Assembly (NCBI GenBank): GCA_030619185.1
Contig: JAUXBW010000120.1
Span: 1 to 7,031, forward strand
Direction: 5' to 3'
DNA: 7,031 nucleotides
Source: Methyloprofundus sp.
GTDB lineage: Bacteria > Pseudomonadota > Gammaproteobacteria > Methylococcales > Methylomonadaceae
The notes beneath the pieces are model-generated. The model ran no database searches and was not told the DNA's origin. It saw only the letters and a program-made list of their open reading frames with translations. Numbering within the stretch: the stretch's first letter is position 1; the number at the start of each line of letters is the position of its first letter. Position numbers and translations under genes: made by a program. Below are positions 1 through 7,031 of this stretch, piece after piece.

Positions 1-1
1 G

Positions 2-100
2 AAAATGGAGAACTTTATAGCCGCCAGCACTGACCAGAAAAACATGGTAAAAACAAATGCAGCCCTGTGCAGCAGCTATTTTGAACGGATCAATAGATAA
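2..100 (+). CDS. Possible 3' end of an unrecognised plus-strand gene (partial)
   Basis: Reading frame 2 is open from the window edge to a TAA at 98-100, giving 32 residues rich in Ala, Asn, Lys and Ser that look helical and soluble (ending SSYFERINR). An ATG at 5-7 lies in frame, but no ribosome site can be judged because the edge is only four bases away. A gene entering from the left is therefore more likely than a 31-residue protein. The spacing of hydrophobic and polar residues faintly recalls the C-termini of phasin-like proteins; this is an impression, not an identification. The opposite strand is also open here, so coding is not proven. Confidence 0.3.
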   Translation, partial: KMENFIAASTDQKNMVKTNAALCSSYFERINR

Positions 101-152
101 CTATAATTTATATTTTAAACCCGTGGCTTATGAAATACTCTACCCATCAAAG

Positions 153-169
153 CAGCACGGTGGGTGCTG
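153..169 (+). terminator. Weak hairpin, possible terminator of the left-edge gene
   Basis: CAGCAC and GTGCTG form a six-pair stem around a GGTGG loop, about 50 bases after the stop at 98-100. A run of four T occurs at 182-185, about 12 bases past the stem, which is too far for a standard intrinsic terminator. The call is tentative. Confidence 0.2.
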
Positions 170-313
170 TAGGCGGGTCTGTTTTAACCTTTAAATAGCC
201 GCGTTCCTGCACCAAATACCGGAAAATAAGCTCTCCCTAGTGCAGAGCTGCGGAGTCAAAAGAAGCTAGACCGCGTATTATTGAATTTTTGCTCCTAAGG
301 ATCGCACACGGCA

Positions 314-355
314 TAACGTAGCCCACAAGTCGTTTACAGAATGCGGGCTACGTTA
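314..355. repeat. 11-bp inverted repeat downstream of the cysI-DUF934 unit
   Basis: TAACGTAGCCC (314-324) and GGGCTACGTTA (345-355) are perfect reverse complements separated by 20 bases. The repeat begins 26 bases beyond the DUF934 stop, so it lies in the 3' untranslated part of that transcript. In the minus direction no T run follows, so it is not a textbook intrinsic terminator; it could still end or protect the message. Both arms contain GGCTACGTTA or its complement, and the same 10-mer recurs at 4131-4140. Confidence 0.6.
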
Positions 356-381
356 GCTGAAGCCTAGCCTACATAGACTCG

Positions 382-831
382 TCAGGCAACTGACTCTTGA
401 TAATTTACTGAGAAGTCATCCATGGACTGAATAACCTGTTGCGCATTATCCTGATCGTTTAGCTCAAAACTACTCACACCCACGCGGTTTAAATAAAAAA
501 CCTGATCACGCATAAAGTCGCCACTGGCTCGAATATCACCCGTAAATCCATAACGACTGCGTAATAAGCGAGCATGGGTAAAAGCACGCCCATCAGTAAA
601 CACGGGAAAATAGAGCTCAATCAATTGAAAATGAGATAAATCATTAGCGATTTCTTCTAGCTCAACATCAGGAGCCAGTCTTACACCCAGATGTTTAACC
701 CGAGATAGTTGATCGCGCTCCTGTTGCCAGCGCACTAAGGAAACAATAATAAAATCAGCCTTTACCGGTGTTTCATCGATGATATATTCCCAGTTATCCT
801 GAGTCACTTGCTTATCTTTAATCAGTTGCAT
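382..831 (-). CDS. DUF934 family protein, cysI partner
   Basis: This 149-residue protein belongs to the DUF934 family, whose biochemical role I do not know. The signature block runs from about residue 71 to 124: IELYFPVFTDGR, then HARLLRSRYGF, GDIRASGDF and QVFYLNRVGVSSFEL. There is no signal peptide or membrane segment, so it should be cytoplasmic. An upstream ATG at 897 would add 22 residues from inside cysI; I reject it because ATG at 831 has an AAGGAG Shine-Dalgarno seven bases upstream and the product then starts MQLIKD. The start lies 14 bases inside the cysI reading frame, so translation is probably coupled. The family commonly sits directly after this class of sulfite reductase (for example in Pseudomonas), which suggests a role in sulfite reduction such as electron delivery or cofactor handling; that is inference. 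Confidence 0.9.
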   Translation of the reverse strand: MQLIKDKQVTQDNWEYIIDETPVKADFIIVSLVRWQQERDQLSRVKHLGVRLAPDVELEEIANDLSHFQLIELYFPVFTDGRAFTHARLLRSRYGFTGDIRASGDFMRDQVFYLNRVGVSSFELNDQDNAQQVIQSMDDFSVNYQESVA

Positions 832-2473
832 AGGTTTTCTCCTTAAATGGGCTGATACCCACACGTCTAACAGTGGCAAGGAATGATTCATCAGCACTCA
901 AACGTTGCTCAATATAGACTTCGAGTATAGTTGTGATGACTGAGGTAACCTCTTGTTTGCTCACTGCAGGCCCAAGGCGTTGCCCAATTGCAGCATCATT
1001 TTCTGAGGAACCACCGAGTGTTATCTGATACCATTCCACGCCTTTTTTATCCACACCTAGAATCCCGATATGGCCAACACTTTGATGTGCACAGCCATTC
1101 ATACAGCCAGAGATATTGATTTTTAAATCACCTAAATCATGCACATAATCCATAACATCCAGAGCCTCATTGATCTCTTTAGCAATACCAATAGACCCCG
1201 CGTTTGCTAATGAACAATAATCCAGTCCCGGACAACAAATCATGTCGGTTGCTTTACCTATATTAGGTGTTGCACATTTTATTGCGTCCAGCTTTTGCCA
1301 TAAATCAAATAAATCAGCTTGTGCTACATCAGCAAGAACCAGATTTTGACGATGAGTAACGCGCACCATGCCAAAACTATATTGATCCGCCAATTCTGCA
1401 ATGCTATCTAGCTGACTTTCGCTACAGTCTCCGGGGGGGCTATCCGGTGCTTTTAATGAGATATAAGCTGCACGATAACCACCTATTTTATGTTCTGCAG
1501 TATTGTGCTTAACCCATGTCGCAAAGGCGATATTATTAGCCATATTATTGGCATAACTTGTATCTTGCATTGCATTAGCTTGATATTCGGGCGGCGCAAA
1601 TTGTGTCTGTATTTCTCTTATCCGCTCAGCACTCAACTCTAACTGATCTTTAATTAAAGCCCATTCCGTATCTATTTGATTTCGAATTTCAGCAAGCCCT
1701 GTTTCCCTTACCAGAATCTTTATTCGTGCCTTATATTTGTTATCGCGGCGACCATAGAGGTTATAGATGCGTAAGATAGCTTCCAAATAGGAGAGTAGGT
1801 GCTTCTTTTCTAAAAATGGCTTGACTACCTGAGCTATAACAGGGGTACGTCCTAAACCGCCCCCGACAAAAACTTTAAAGCCCACTTCACCTTTGTCATT
1901 TTTCACCAGATGTAAGCCGATATCATGGAACTGAGTGGCCGCACGATCCTGTTTAGCACCACTCACTGCAATCTTGAATTTACGCGGTAAATAGGCAAAT
2001 TCCGGATGAAAAATTGTCCATTGGCGAATAATTTCGCAATAGGGGCGAGGATCCTCCAGCTCATCTACTGCTACACCTGCTAACTGATCCGATGTCGTAT
2101 TCCTAAGACAGTTACCACTGGTTTGTATGGCATGCATTTGTACGCTGGCTAATTCCTCAAGAATATCAGGCACCCTTTCCAGTGCAGGCCAGTTAAACTG
2201 AATATTTTGCCGGGTTGTGAAATGACAAAAGCCCTTATCGTAATCACGGGCAATAGAGGCTAATTTTCTAACTTGCTTGCTGGATAGTAGGCCATAAGGT
2301 CCGGCAACCCGCAGTAAAGGTGCATGTGTTTGCACATACACACCATTCATTAAGCGTAATGCGCGGTATTTATCGTCAGCAATTTCACCTTTTAAAAAAC
2401 GTTCAGTTTGATCACGAAACTGAATGACACGTTCGTTGATCAGTGTTTGATCTTTATCGTTATATTGATACAT
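818..2473 (-). CDS. cysI: Sulfite reductase hemoprotein (siroheme/4Fe-4S), CysI/NirA type
   Basis: This 551-residue cytoplasmic enzyme should reduce sulfite to sulfide with six electrons in assimilatory sulfate reduction. It has the twofold nitrite/sulfite reductase layout: ferredoxin-like half-domain (about 45-115), siroheme/4Fe-4S domain (about 117-270), second half-domain (330-398) and second siroheme domain (406-545). The cluster and siroheme ligands are C414, C420 (CPGLDYC), C457 and C461 (CMNGC). Anion and siroheme-contacting basics appear as R88 (TTRQN), R124 (CLRN), K165 and K167 (LPRKFK). The N-terminus MYQYNDKDQ matches the Pseudomonas-type family, supporting ATG at 2473, although no clear Shine-Dalgarno precedes it. 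The family length is about 550. No cysJ flavoprotein is nearby, so a ferredoxin or flavodoxin donor is likely. Sulfite rather than nitrite is inferred from the DUF934 neighbour; sequence alone does not fully exclude nitrite. Confidence 0.93.
   Translation of the reverse strand: MYQYNDKDQTLINERVIQFRDQTERFLKGEIADDKYRALRLMNGVYVQTHAPLLRVAGPYGLLSSKQVRKLASIARDYDKGFCHFTTRQNIQFNWPALERVPDILEELASVQMHAIQTSGNCLRNTTSDQLAGVAVDELEDPRPYCEIIRQWTIFHPEFAYLPRKFKIAVSGAKQDRAATQFHDIGLHLVKNDKGEVGFKVFVGGGLGRTPVIAQVVKPFLEKKHLLSYLEAILRIYNLYGRRDNKYKARIKILVRETGLAEIRNQIDTEWALIKDQLELSAERIREIQTQFAPPEYQANAMQDTSYANNMANNIAFATWVKHNTAEHKIGGYRAAYISLKAPDSPPGDCSESQLDSIAELADQYSFGMVRVTHRQNLVLADVAQADLFDLWQKLDAIKCATPNIGKATDMICCPGLDYCSLANAGSIGIAKEINEALDVMDYVHDLGDLKINISGCMNGCAHQSVGHIGILGVDKKGVEWYQITLGGSSENDAAIGQRLGPAVSKQEVTSVITTILEVYIEQRLSADESFLATVRRVGISPFKEKTYATD
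839..844 (-). promoter_or_regulatory. Ribosome binding site that fixes the DUF934 start
   Basis: On the minus strand AAGGAG is followed by seven bases and then ATG at 831-829. It lies within the last codons of cysI (Lys-Glu of the C-terminal FKEK). No comparable site precedes the upstream ATG at 897. Confidence 0.8.
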
Positions 2474-2476
2474 ATT

Positions 2477-2494
2477 TAAGCGCTTATATAAGCG
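2477..2494 (-). promoter_or_regulatory. Overlapping palindromes in the cysI leader
   Basis: CGCTTATATAAGCG (2481-2494) is a perfect 14-base palindrome, and it overlaps a second perfect one, TAAGCGCTTA (2477-2486). Together they give three alternating AAGCG/CGCTT half-sites ending three bases before the cysI ATG. They sit downstream of the predicted promoter, where a bound repressor or a small RNA hairpin (five pairs, AUAU loop) could block transcription or ribosome access. Regulator identity is unknown. Confidence 0.45.
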
Positions 2495-2512
2495 TATTGA
2501 ATAGAGCTAATT

Positions 2513-2541
2513 ATCATATACTGCTAGCGATTAAATGACAA
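2513..2541 (-). promoter_or_regulatory. Sigma70-type promoter for cysI-DUF934
   Basis: On the minus strand, TTGTCA (2541-2536, five of six matches to the -35 consensus) is separated by exactly 17 bases from TATGAT (2518-2513, five of six matches to -10). Transcription would start near 2506, giving a leader of about 33 bases before cysI that contains the palindromic site. Confidence 0.6.
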
Positions 2542-2570
2542 AGATTATTAGTTGATGTTAGTATATGCGG

Positions 2571-2612
2571 TTGAGTTTAAAGAAAAATTACATAAAAATA
2601 ATAATTTATAAT
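2571..2612 (+). promoter_or_regulatory. Possible nhaD promoter region
   Basis: This A/T-rich stretch before nhaD holds TTGAGT (2571-2576) with loose -10 candidates 16-17 bases later (2593-2599), and separately a perfect TATAAT at 2607-2612 that lacks a recognisable -35. If the TATAAT is used, the leader would be only about 17 bases. Neither arrangement is strong, so the exact promoter is unresolved. Confidence 0.25.
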
Positions 2613-2622
2613 TTGAAAGCCT

Positions 2623-2629
2623 AGGGGGG
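2623..2629 (+). promoter_or_regulatory. G-rich ribosome binding site of nhaD
   Basis: AGGGGGG lies six bases before the TTG at 2636. It supports TTG as the start, because an in-frame stop (TAA at 2609) lies upstream and no ATG or GTG lies between that stop and the TTG. Confidence 0.6.
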
Positions 2630-2635
2630 TTTGTT

Positions 2636-4009
2636 TTGTTACGTTTATTTTTGATTTTTGCTGCGCTGCTCAGCATGCCTCAGCTGGCAATGGCTGAAGA
2701 GCAAATTGTTAATTTGGGACTGACCGGAACCGAGCGCGGAATTTATACCGTGCTGATTTTTATCGTCGCTTATGGTTTTGTCATGGCGGAAGAGTTTACC
2801 GGTTTACGCAAATCTAAACCTGTGATTATTGCAGCCGCCGTTATCTGGGCACATGCGGCAGTACTAGCCGCTGAAGCGGGGGTTTCTACCGAAGCTTTGC
2901 ATGAGGCTTTTGAGTTTAACCTCAAGGAATATGCCGCATTAATGTTGTTCTTACTGGTTGCCATGACCTATATCAATGCCATGGCTGAACGTAATGTATT
3001 TGAAGCATTACGCTCCTGGATGATTAGAAGGGAATTTGGCTATAAAAAATTATTCTGGATTACCGGTATTATCACTTTCTTTTTATCCGCTGTTGCTGAC
3101 AACCTGACCTCAGCTCTATTAGTGGGCGCGGTTGTTCTAGCTGTTGGTAAAGATAATGAGAAATTTATTGCCATTGGCTTTGTCAACCTGGTTGTTGCCG
3201 CTAATGCCGGTGGTGCGTTCAGTCCCTTTGGTGATATTACAACCCTAATGGTATGGCAGGCAGGTTATGCGGAATTTTTTGATTTCTTCGCATTATTTAT
3301 TCCTTCGGTAATTAACTATCTTGTTCCTGCCTACTTTATGTGGCTAGCCGTACCTGATGAGCAACCAGCGGTTTCAAATGAAGCGGCTGTGATGTTAAAG
3401 CCGGGGGCAATTCAGGTCTGTGTATTATTCGCATTAACCATTGTTACTGCTGTTAGCTTTAAGCAAGTGCTACATTTGCCACCTTTTATGGGCATGATGG
3501 CCGGTCTTGGAGTACTAATGGTTTATGGCTTCAGACTTAAAACTCTCTATAGCTCTGGTGAAGGTGAAGAACATGCTGAATTCGATATCTTCGATAAGGT
3601 ACGCGATGCCGAGTGGGATACACTGTTCTTCTTCTTTGGTGTGGTCTTTGCCGTCGGTGGCTTGGGGTATATCGGTTATCTAGAGTTGATTGCAGCAGGT
3701 ATGTACGATGGACTTGGGCAAACGCCGGCTAATATTATTGTTGGAGTTATTTCAGCGATTGTTGATAATATCCCGGTGATGTTTGCTGTATTAAGCATGA
3801 ACCTGGATATGGATTTATACCAATGGTTATTGGTGACATTAACTGCGGGTACGGGTGGATCCATGCTATCAGTAGGGTCTGCTGCGGGTGTTGCCCTAAT
3901 GGGATCATCTAACCATAAATATACTTTCTTTAGTCATATTAAATGGACACCAGTCATTGCATTAGGCTATATCGCGAGTATTTTTGCCCATTACTTGATT
4001 AATGGATAA
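2636..4009 (+). CDS. nhaD: Na+/H+ antiporter NhaD
   Basis: This 457-residue inner-membrane protein belongs to the NhaD antiporters of the ion transporter superfamily, exporting Na+ or Li+ in exchange for protons. It starts at TTG; the first 20 residues form a hydrophobic signal-like segment ending AMA before EEQ. About a dozen hydrophobic helices follow. The two halves carry matching ion-site motifs: SAVADNLTSALL (151-162) pairs with SAIVDNIPVMFA (373-384), and NAGGAFSPFGDITTLMVW (190-207) pairs with GTGGSMLSVGSAAGVALMG (405-423). That is the inverted-repeat, broken-helix pattern of this fold, and the GGAFSPFGDITT string is typical of NhaD. A charged loop at 306-328 (GEGEEHAEFD) separates the halves. 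The length fits the family. The next ATG, at codon 14, would remove most of the signal segment, so TTG is preferred. It is divergent from cysI with no obvious functional link. Confidence 0.93.
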   Translation: MLRLFLIFAALLSMPQLAMAEEQIVNLGLTGTERGIYTVLIFIVAYGFVMAEEFTGLRKSKPVIIAAAVIWAHAAVLAAEAGVSTEALHEAFEFNLKEYAALMLFLLVAMTYINAMAERNVFEALRSWMIRREFGYKKLFWITGIITFFLSAVADNLTSALLVGAVVLAVGKDNEKFIAIGFVNLVVAANAGGAFSPFGDITTLMVWQAGYAEFFDFFALFIPSVINYLVPAYFMWLAVPDEQPAVSNEAAVMLKPGAIQVCVLFALTIVTAVSFKQVLHLPPFMGMMAGLGVLMVYGFRLKTLYSSGEGEEHAEFDIFDKVRDAEWDTLFFFFGVVFAVGGLGYIGYLELIAAGMYDGLGQTPANIIVGVISAIVDNIPVMFAVLSMNLDMDLYQWLLVTLTAGTGGSMLSVGSAAGVALMGSSNHKYTFFSHIKWTPVIALGYIASIFAHYLING

Positions 4010-4100
4010 GACCTGACGCGACAGACTATACATCGTAGGGCGTGGCTTTAGGGAGCTGAAAATAAATAATTGTTCGATATTGGGTAGGTTTTTTGTTTGT

Positions 4101-4160
4101 TTTTAGTGGTGTGGCAGCAAGCGCATAGCAGGCTACGTTACTGCTGCTACACCGCTAAAG
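4101..4160. repeat. Long inverted repeat in the nhaD/holA convergent gap
   Basis: Arms 4101-4119 and 4142-4160 can form a 19-pair RNA stem (16 Watson-Crick pairs and three G-U pairs in the plus-strand transcript) around a 22-base loop containing GGCTACGTTA. It lies between the convergent ends of nhaD and holA and probably marks 3' ends for one or both. The T-rich tract (4089-4104) precedes rather than follows the stem on the plus strand, and becomes A-rich in minus transcripts, so neither direction gives a standard intrinsic terminator. A competing stem, TAGCAG/CTGCTA (4126-4149), uses part of the loop and right arm. Confidence 0.55.
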
Positions 4161-4209
4161 ACGGATAAAAAGACCAGTAATATTGGATGATTATTTGTTT
4201 ACATCTCCC

Positions 4210-5211
4210 TTAGCGAGAGGGGAATAACAAACAGAGAGATAACAAGCCCTCCCAACAATCACCACTCTCCTGCCCTTTAATCTGTCGATCAATTTTTGAG
4301 CTCAAAAGTAAGATTTCCTGTAAATCTTTCATTTTCAAACGAGGTAAAACAGTATTAACCAATTGTTTGCGTTTATCCCATAAACCGTTATTTTTAAAAA
4401 CCATGGCTTTATTTTTCCCCTGGTCTACAGCAATTTTTATATTTATCAGCATTCTGGCTTCTCGTGCCAATGCCCATAATACGACAGGCGCTGCAATGCC
4501 TTCCGCCTTCAAGCCATTTAGAATCTTTACTGCTCTACTAACACGACCGGCCAACACACAATTAGTTAGTTTAAAAACATCAAAGCGAGCACTCTCAGTA
4601 ACGACGTCTTCTACTAGCTTCTTTGAAATAACACCTTCTCCATGCAAAATATAAAGCTTTTCTATTTCCTGAGATGCTGCAAGTAAATTACCTTCAATCC
4701 GGGATGCTAAAACGTTAAGTCCATTCTGCTCAATCTGCAAGCCCCTTTTTTGTGCTCTACGTTGCAGCCATTGAACCAATTTAGCCCCCTCTAATGGCCA
4801 GACCTGAACAACTACACCCACTCGCTCAATACTCTGACACCATTTTGACTTTAAAGTGGATGCTGTCAGTTTTGCTGTAGTAATCAGTAATATCGTATCT
4901 TCAGGTAATCGCTGGCAATAATCACACAAAACCTTTGCCCCTTCAACACCAGGCTTAGCAGAAGGTATTCTTAAATCTATCAACTTTTTATCAGCAAAAA
5001 TAGAAAAAGAATCCGCAGCAACGAGCAACTCATTCCATTCAAACCCCGTTTCCACAGAAAAAACTTCGCGGGTAGTATAGCCAGCATCTTTTGCAGCTTT
5101 GCGTATTGCATCGGCCGATTCGCCCAGCTGTAATGGCTCATCTCCCGAAACCAGATAAACAGCAGCCAGGTTTTTTAATGCTCCATCTAGTTCTTCGGAC
5201 TTTAAACGCAT
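4210..5211 (-). CDS. holA: DNA polymerase III delta subunit (clamp loader)
   Basis: HolA is the clamp-loader subunit that opens the beta sliding clamp for replication in the cytoplasm. The 333-residue product is close to the 343 residues of E. coli delta. The N-terminal AAA+-like domain starts at about residue 18 (VYLVSGDEPLQLGESADAIR), and as in other delta subunits this region is not a working ATP site. The beta-binding element is seen as SFSIF at 68-72, where I71 and F72 match the Leu-Phe pair of E. coli. The conserved GNLLAASQEIEKL occupies 175-187, and the helical collar domain runs from about 210 to the end. The start at 5211 gives the expected N-terminus MRLKSEELD but has only a weak AGGA two bases upstream. 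It is third in leuS-lptE-holA, 120 bases after lptE. nadD, which follows holA in E. coli, is absent. Confidence 0.93.
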   Translation of the reverse strand: MRLKSEELDGALKNLAAVYLVSGDEPLQLGESADAIRKAAKDAGYTTREVFSVETGFEWNELLVAADSFSIFADKKLIDLRIPSAKPGVEGAKVLCDYCQRLPEDTILLITTAKLTASTLKSKWCQSIERVGVVVQVWPLEGAKLVQWLQRRAQKRGLQIEQNGLNVLASRIEGNLLAASQEIEKLYILHGEGVISKKLVEDVVTESARFDVFKLTNCVLAGRVSRAVKILNGLKAEGIAAPVVLWALAREARMLINIKIAVDQGKNKAMVFKNNGLWDKRKQLVNTVLPRLKMKDLQEILLLSSKIDRQIKGQESGDCWEGLLSLCLLFPSR

Positions 5212-5285
5212 AATCCTAGAATAATCAGTTGGCCGTTCAGGTCAGCTCTAAGGTATCGAAATATATGCTTCATAATATTTTTCAT
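5202..5285 (-). CDS. Candidate 27-codon upstream ORF overlapping the holA start
   Basis: Between lptE and holA, an ATG at 5285-5283 follows AGGTGA by three bases, a better ribosome site than that of holA. The frame encodes 27 residues beginning MKNIMKHIFRYLR, with a basic first half and a hydrophobic end (LIILGLCV), and stops at 5202-5204, ten bases inside holA. Such overlap would couple holA translation to this ORF. It matches no family I know; it may be a leader peptide, a true small protein or chance. Confidence 0.3.
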   Translation of the reverse strand: MKNIMKHIFRYLRADLNGQLIILGLCV

Positions 5286-5288
5286 GAG

Positions 5289-5330
5289 TCACCTGTTTGG
5301 TGAAATACAATCGCTTCACGGTTTTGTGAA
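5289..5330 (-). promoter_or_regulatory. Alternating hairpin arms in the lptE-holA gap
   Basis: Read on the minus strand, four short arms follow the lptE stop: TTCAC (5330-5326), GTGAA (5319-5315), TTCACC (5304-5299) and GGTGA (5293-5289). Arms 1-2 and 3-4 make five-pair hairpins with 6- and 5-base loops. Arms 2-3 can pair instead. Arm 4 is the AGGTGA ribosome site of the 27-codon ORF, so the 3-4 hairpin would hide it. This is attenuator-like geometry, but the stems are short and no ligand or sensor is evident. Confidence 0.3.
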
Positions 5331-5331
5331 A

Positions 5332-5844
5332 TTATCTTATAACATTTTCTAAAACTACTCGAGAACGGTCAATAATGGTTTGGACTGCCTGACGATACAT
5401 CTCATCTCTGATAATCAGTTCCTCATTATTTTTACCTAAAATATCTTCCTGATCATTAAAGTAATCCCTGGTAATCTCAACAGGCTGTAGTTCAGATAAC
5501 TTTTTTCCTTCTGCATCAAGCAAGATAAAGTCTAATTTATAATACAGTTCATATTCATTCGCCCTACCCGTATTACTCAAAGAAATTACACGCCGACGCA
5601 TATCTTCCTTTTTAATTTTTACTACTATCCCCGCATCCTCTGCCTTATCAACAAGTTTTCCGTTCGAAAACCTTAAAGTCTTCTTGATTCCTTGTCTCAA
5701 CTGGCCAGAACCACCATCTAAATAAATACTTTTCAAACCTTCCGGCAAATCAAGATTTCCGCGTAACTGGTATCCACACGCTGAAATAAACAATAAAGTA
5801 AATAATAAAAAAATATTTTTAATCCGAGTCATAATTTTTTTCAT
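5332..5844 (-). CDS. lptE: LPS-assembly lipoprotein LptE
   Basis: LptE is an outer-membrane lipoprotein that plugs the LptD barrel and helps insert lipopolysaccharide. With ATG at 5844 the product is 170 residues, starting MKKIMTRIKN, then a hydrophobic stretch and the lipobox ISAC with the lipidated Cys at 23, followed by GYQLRGNLDLP, which is characteristic of the family. The mature part is polar, with conserved features such as the RANEYELYYKLDF strand and a helical C-terminus. An upstream ATG at 5907 lies inside leuS and would add a second hydrophobic segment before the signal, so I reject it. ATG at 5832 is a workable alternative giving an 18-residue signal like that of E. coli. None of these has a clear Shine-Dalgarno; the gene begins 25 bases after the leuS stop and may depend on coupling. 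E. coli LptE is 193 residues, so this one is slightly short. Confidence 0.88.
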   Translation of the reverse strand: MKKIMTRIKNIFLLFTLLFISACGYQLRGNLDLPEGLKSIYLDGGSGQLRQGIKKTLRFSNGKLVDKAEDAGIVVKIKKEDMRRRVISLSNTGRANEYELYYKLDFILLDAEGKKLSELQPVEITRDYFNDQEDILGKNNEELIIRDEMYRQAVQTIIDRSRVVLENVIR

Positions 5845-5869
5845 TCGTATAACTAGACAATACAGCCAT

Positions 5870-7031
<1,162 letters not shown>

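Larger units (their letters stand above)
101..381. other. Non-coding stretch with small hairpins
   Basis: I find no credible gene between the possible plus-strand stop at 100 and the DUF934 stop at 382; all frames are short and broken. The stretch holds three inverted repeats: CAGCAC/GTGCTG at 153-169 with a 5-base loop, AGCTCT/AGAGCT at 229-249 with a 9-base loop, and the stronger 314-355 repeat listed separately. It lies between the apparent 3' ends of two converging units, so it probably serves mainly as 3' untranslated and terminator space. Confidence 0.5.

Noticed and set aside
832..897. N-terminal extension of the DUF934 gene to ATG 897
   Set aside because: It lies wholly inside cysI, lacks a ribosome site, and adds residues before the expected MQLIKD start; ATG 831 has a strong AAGGAG.
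2770..2964. Minus-strand open frame inside nhaD
   Set aside because: It is antisense to well-conserved NhaD membrane helices; composition reflects the complement of hydrophobic codons.
4367..4654. 95-codon plus-strand open frame inside holA
   Set aside because: It is antisense to a clear holA, with no family resemblance and no promoter or ribosome site seen; it is a shadow frame.
5820..5869. ATG at 5869-5867 immediately after the leuS stop (TAA-ATG)
   Set aside because: It is out of frame with lptE and stops after about 16 codons, with no ribosome site.

Overview
The window looks like chromosome from a gammaproteobacterium. The evidence is the leuS-lptE-holA order, an outer-membrane LptE lipoprotein, an NhaD-type Na+/H+ antiporter, and a Pseudomonas-style sulfite reductase paired with a DUF934 protein. 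Base composition is low to middling GC judged by eye. A marine or salt-exposed lifestyle fits NhaD but is only inference. Genus cannot be fixed from this sequence.

Layout from left to right. Positions 1-100 may hold the 3' end of an unrecognised plus-strand gene. Positions 101-381 are non-coding, with short hairpins. Positions 382-2473 (minus) carry a two-gene unit, cysI followed by a DUF934 gene, overlapping by 14 bases. It is driven from a well-matched sigma70-type promoter at 2513-2541, and a palindromic site lies in the cysI leader. nhaD (2636-4009, plus) is divergent from cysI and uses a TTG start behind a G-rich Shine-Dalgarno. A 200-base convergent gap follows, with a 19-pair inverted repeat. 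From 4210 to the right edge (minus) lies leuS-lptE-holA; leuS is cut by the window end, so only its C-terminal 386 residues are visible.

The genes fall into three unrelated jobs. CysI reduces sulfite to sulfide for cysteine synthesis, with DUF934 as its usual unexplained neighbour. NhaD exports Na+ or Li+ in exchange for protons at the inner membrane. The third group is a housekeeping operon: leucyl-tRNA charging, LPS export to the outer membrane, and loading of the replicative sliding clamp.

I see no convincing undescribed system. The points most worth a second look are: the 120-base lptE-holA gap, which holds a 27-codon ORF with a better ribosome site than holA plus alternative hairpins; the palindromes in the cysI leader; a GGCTACGTTA motif present three times in two separate intergenic hairpins; and a LeuRS that lacks the leucine-specific insertion before KMSKS.
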